Source of the DNA: Clostridium frigidicarnis | GTDB lineage: Bacteria; Bacillota; Clostridia; Clostridiales; Clostridiaceae | Length of the DNA: 64,000 nt | NCBI RefSeq assembly: GCF_900111985.1 | Contig: NZ_FOKI01000004.1 | Location: forward strand, 62,001 to 126,000 | Direction of reading: 5' to 3' | Shown here: positions 63,634 through 64,000 of the stretch, piece after piece | How positions within the stretch are numbered: the stretch's first letter is position 1 | How the letters are laid out: every line of letters begins with the position of its first letter | The notes under the pieces: model-generated | Told to the model about the DNA's origin: nothing | Databases searched by the model: none | What the model saw: only the letters and a program-made list of their open reading frames with translations | Program-made: the position numbers and the translations under genes

Positions 63634-64000
63634 GTGAGTGAGTTTAAAAAAAGTATTAATAATATTTTTATGGCAAAGGAATATAAAAACATTATTAATA
63701 AATTTGTTAAATGGGTGACTTTAGGAGGGATATCTGGGGTCATTGTAGGATGTTTTATAGCATTATTTTTAAATAGTCTTGTTTTGGGAACAAAATTAAG
63801 AGAAGAAAATCAGTGGTTATTATATTTATTGCCTTTAGGCGGGGCTTTTGTGAGTTACTTATATGTTAAAATAGGGAAAAACTCCATAAAAGGCAATAAT
63901 CTTGTAATAGAAGCTATAAATGATGGTGAAGAAAACATTCCTTTAAGAATGGCTCCACTTGTATTATTTGGAACATTTATAACCCATTTATTTGGTGGAT
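63634..64000 (+). CDS. CLC-type fluoride/proton antiporter, N-terminal part (cut by window end)
   Basis: A GTG start at 63634 behind TTGGAGG opens a frame to the window edge (122 codons visible). The protein begins MSEFKKSINNIF and shows WVTLGGISGVIVGCFIALFL, a second helix LLYLLPLGGAFVSYLYV, then NLVIEAINDGEENIPLRMAPLVLFGTFITHLFGG, which leads into the conserved CLC selectivity segment just beyond the window. This N-terminal layout and the fluoride riboswitch upstream identify it as a CLC-F type fluoride exporter and not a chloride channel. The key pore motif cannot be checked here. Confidence 0.88.
   Translation, partial: MSEFKKSINNIFMAKEYKNIINKFVKWVTLGGISGVIVGCFIALFLNSLVLGTKLREENQWLLYLLPLGGAFVSYLYVKIGKNSIKGNNLVIEAINDGEENIPLRMAPLVLFGTFITHLFGG

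Noticed and set aside
2465-64000. CRISPR array formed by the repeats
   Set aside because: The repeats are dispersed, palindromic and of variable length, not regularly spaced, and no cas genes are present.

Overview
The window is low-GC (roughly 30% by eye) with strong GGAGG-type ribosome binding sites, ATG/TTG/GTG starts, compact U-tailed terminators and an anaerobe gene set: arginine deiminase pathway, glycine cleavage system, Fe-alcohol dehydrogenase with a sigma-54 activator, and B12 uptake. This points to a Clostridium sensu stricto-like Firmicute; species cannot be fixed from sequence alone. No tRNA, rRNA, CRISPR, phage module or intact transposase was seen.

Layout. 1-5.3 kb: 3' end of argH, a purine permease, a methyltransferase, then (minus) an FMN-binding protein and a short adenosine deaminase-like gene. 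5.8-9.3 kb: a heterodimeric ABC exporter with one degenerate ATP site. 9.6-14.5 kb: a small unknown protein and a YnjBCD-like importer. 14.6-17.8 kb: an alpha/beta hydrolase, then an esterase plus acyltransferase pair. 18-20.9 kb: an 820-residue CoA-disulfide reductase/rhodanese/TusA/DsrE fusion with its ArsR-type regulator. 21.3-25.8 kb: class I ribonucleotide reductase behind a pair of NrdR boxes, and a Ca/cation antiporter. 26.2-31.1 kb: an ArsC-family protein, a long leader region and arcC-arcA-arcB. 31.3-35.5 kb: two membrane proteins, DNA polymerase IV and a small sirohaem-reductase-like protein. 35.9-39.5 kb: cobalamin riboswitch and btuFCD plus a CGGC-domain gene. 39.7-42.4 kb: an SsuABC/NMT1-type importer. 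42.6-46.1 kb: msrB, a COG2509-type flavoprotein and an unknown protein. 46.5-49.9 kb: an AcoR-like sigma-54 activator, its probable upstream site, a consensus -24/-12 promoter and an Fe-alcohol dehydrogenase. 50.4-57.6 kb: gcvT-gcvH-gcvPA-gcvPB, lpdA and lplA. 57.8-62.3 kb: a DUF368 (PopT-type) protein, a second GcvH lacking the lipoyl lysine, and several unknown genes. 62.4-64 kb: a gene remnant, an unknown protein, and a fluoride riboswitch ahead of a CLC-type channel cut by the window end.

Intergenic space holds three families of short non-coding repeats. Family 1 has roughly 27-bp inverted ends reading AGGCACATTC...; family 2 is rich in GTGACAAGTT and CAATTGTCAATT blocks; family 3 starts GAAAAGTGAGG. 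They account for much of the otherwise empty sequence, sit next to starts and stops, and in one case separate a riboswitch from its target gene.

The observations I rate highest are the lysine-less GcvH paralogue, the fluoride riboswitch separated from its CLC gene by a repeat, the sigma-54/Fe-ADH control region, the four-domain sulfur-transfer fusion, the palindromic element between lpdA and lplA, and the mobile-looking repeat families.
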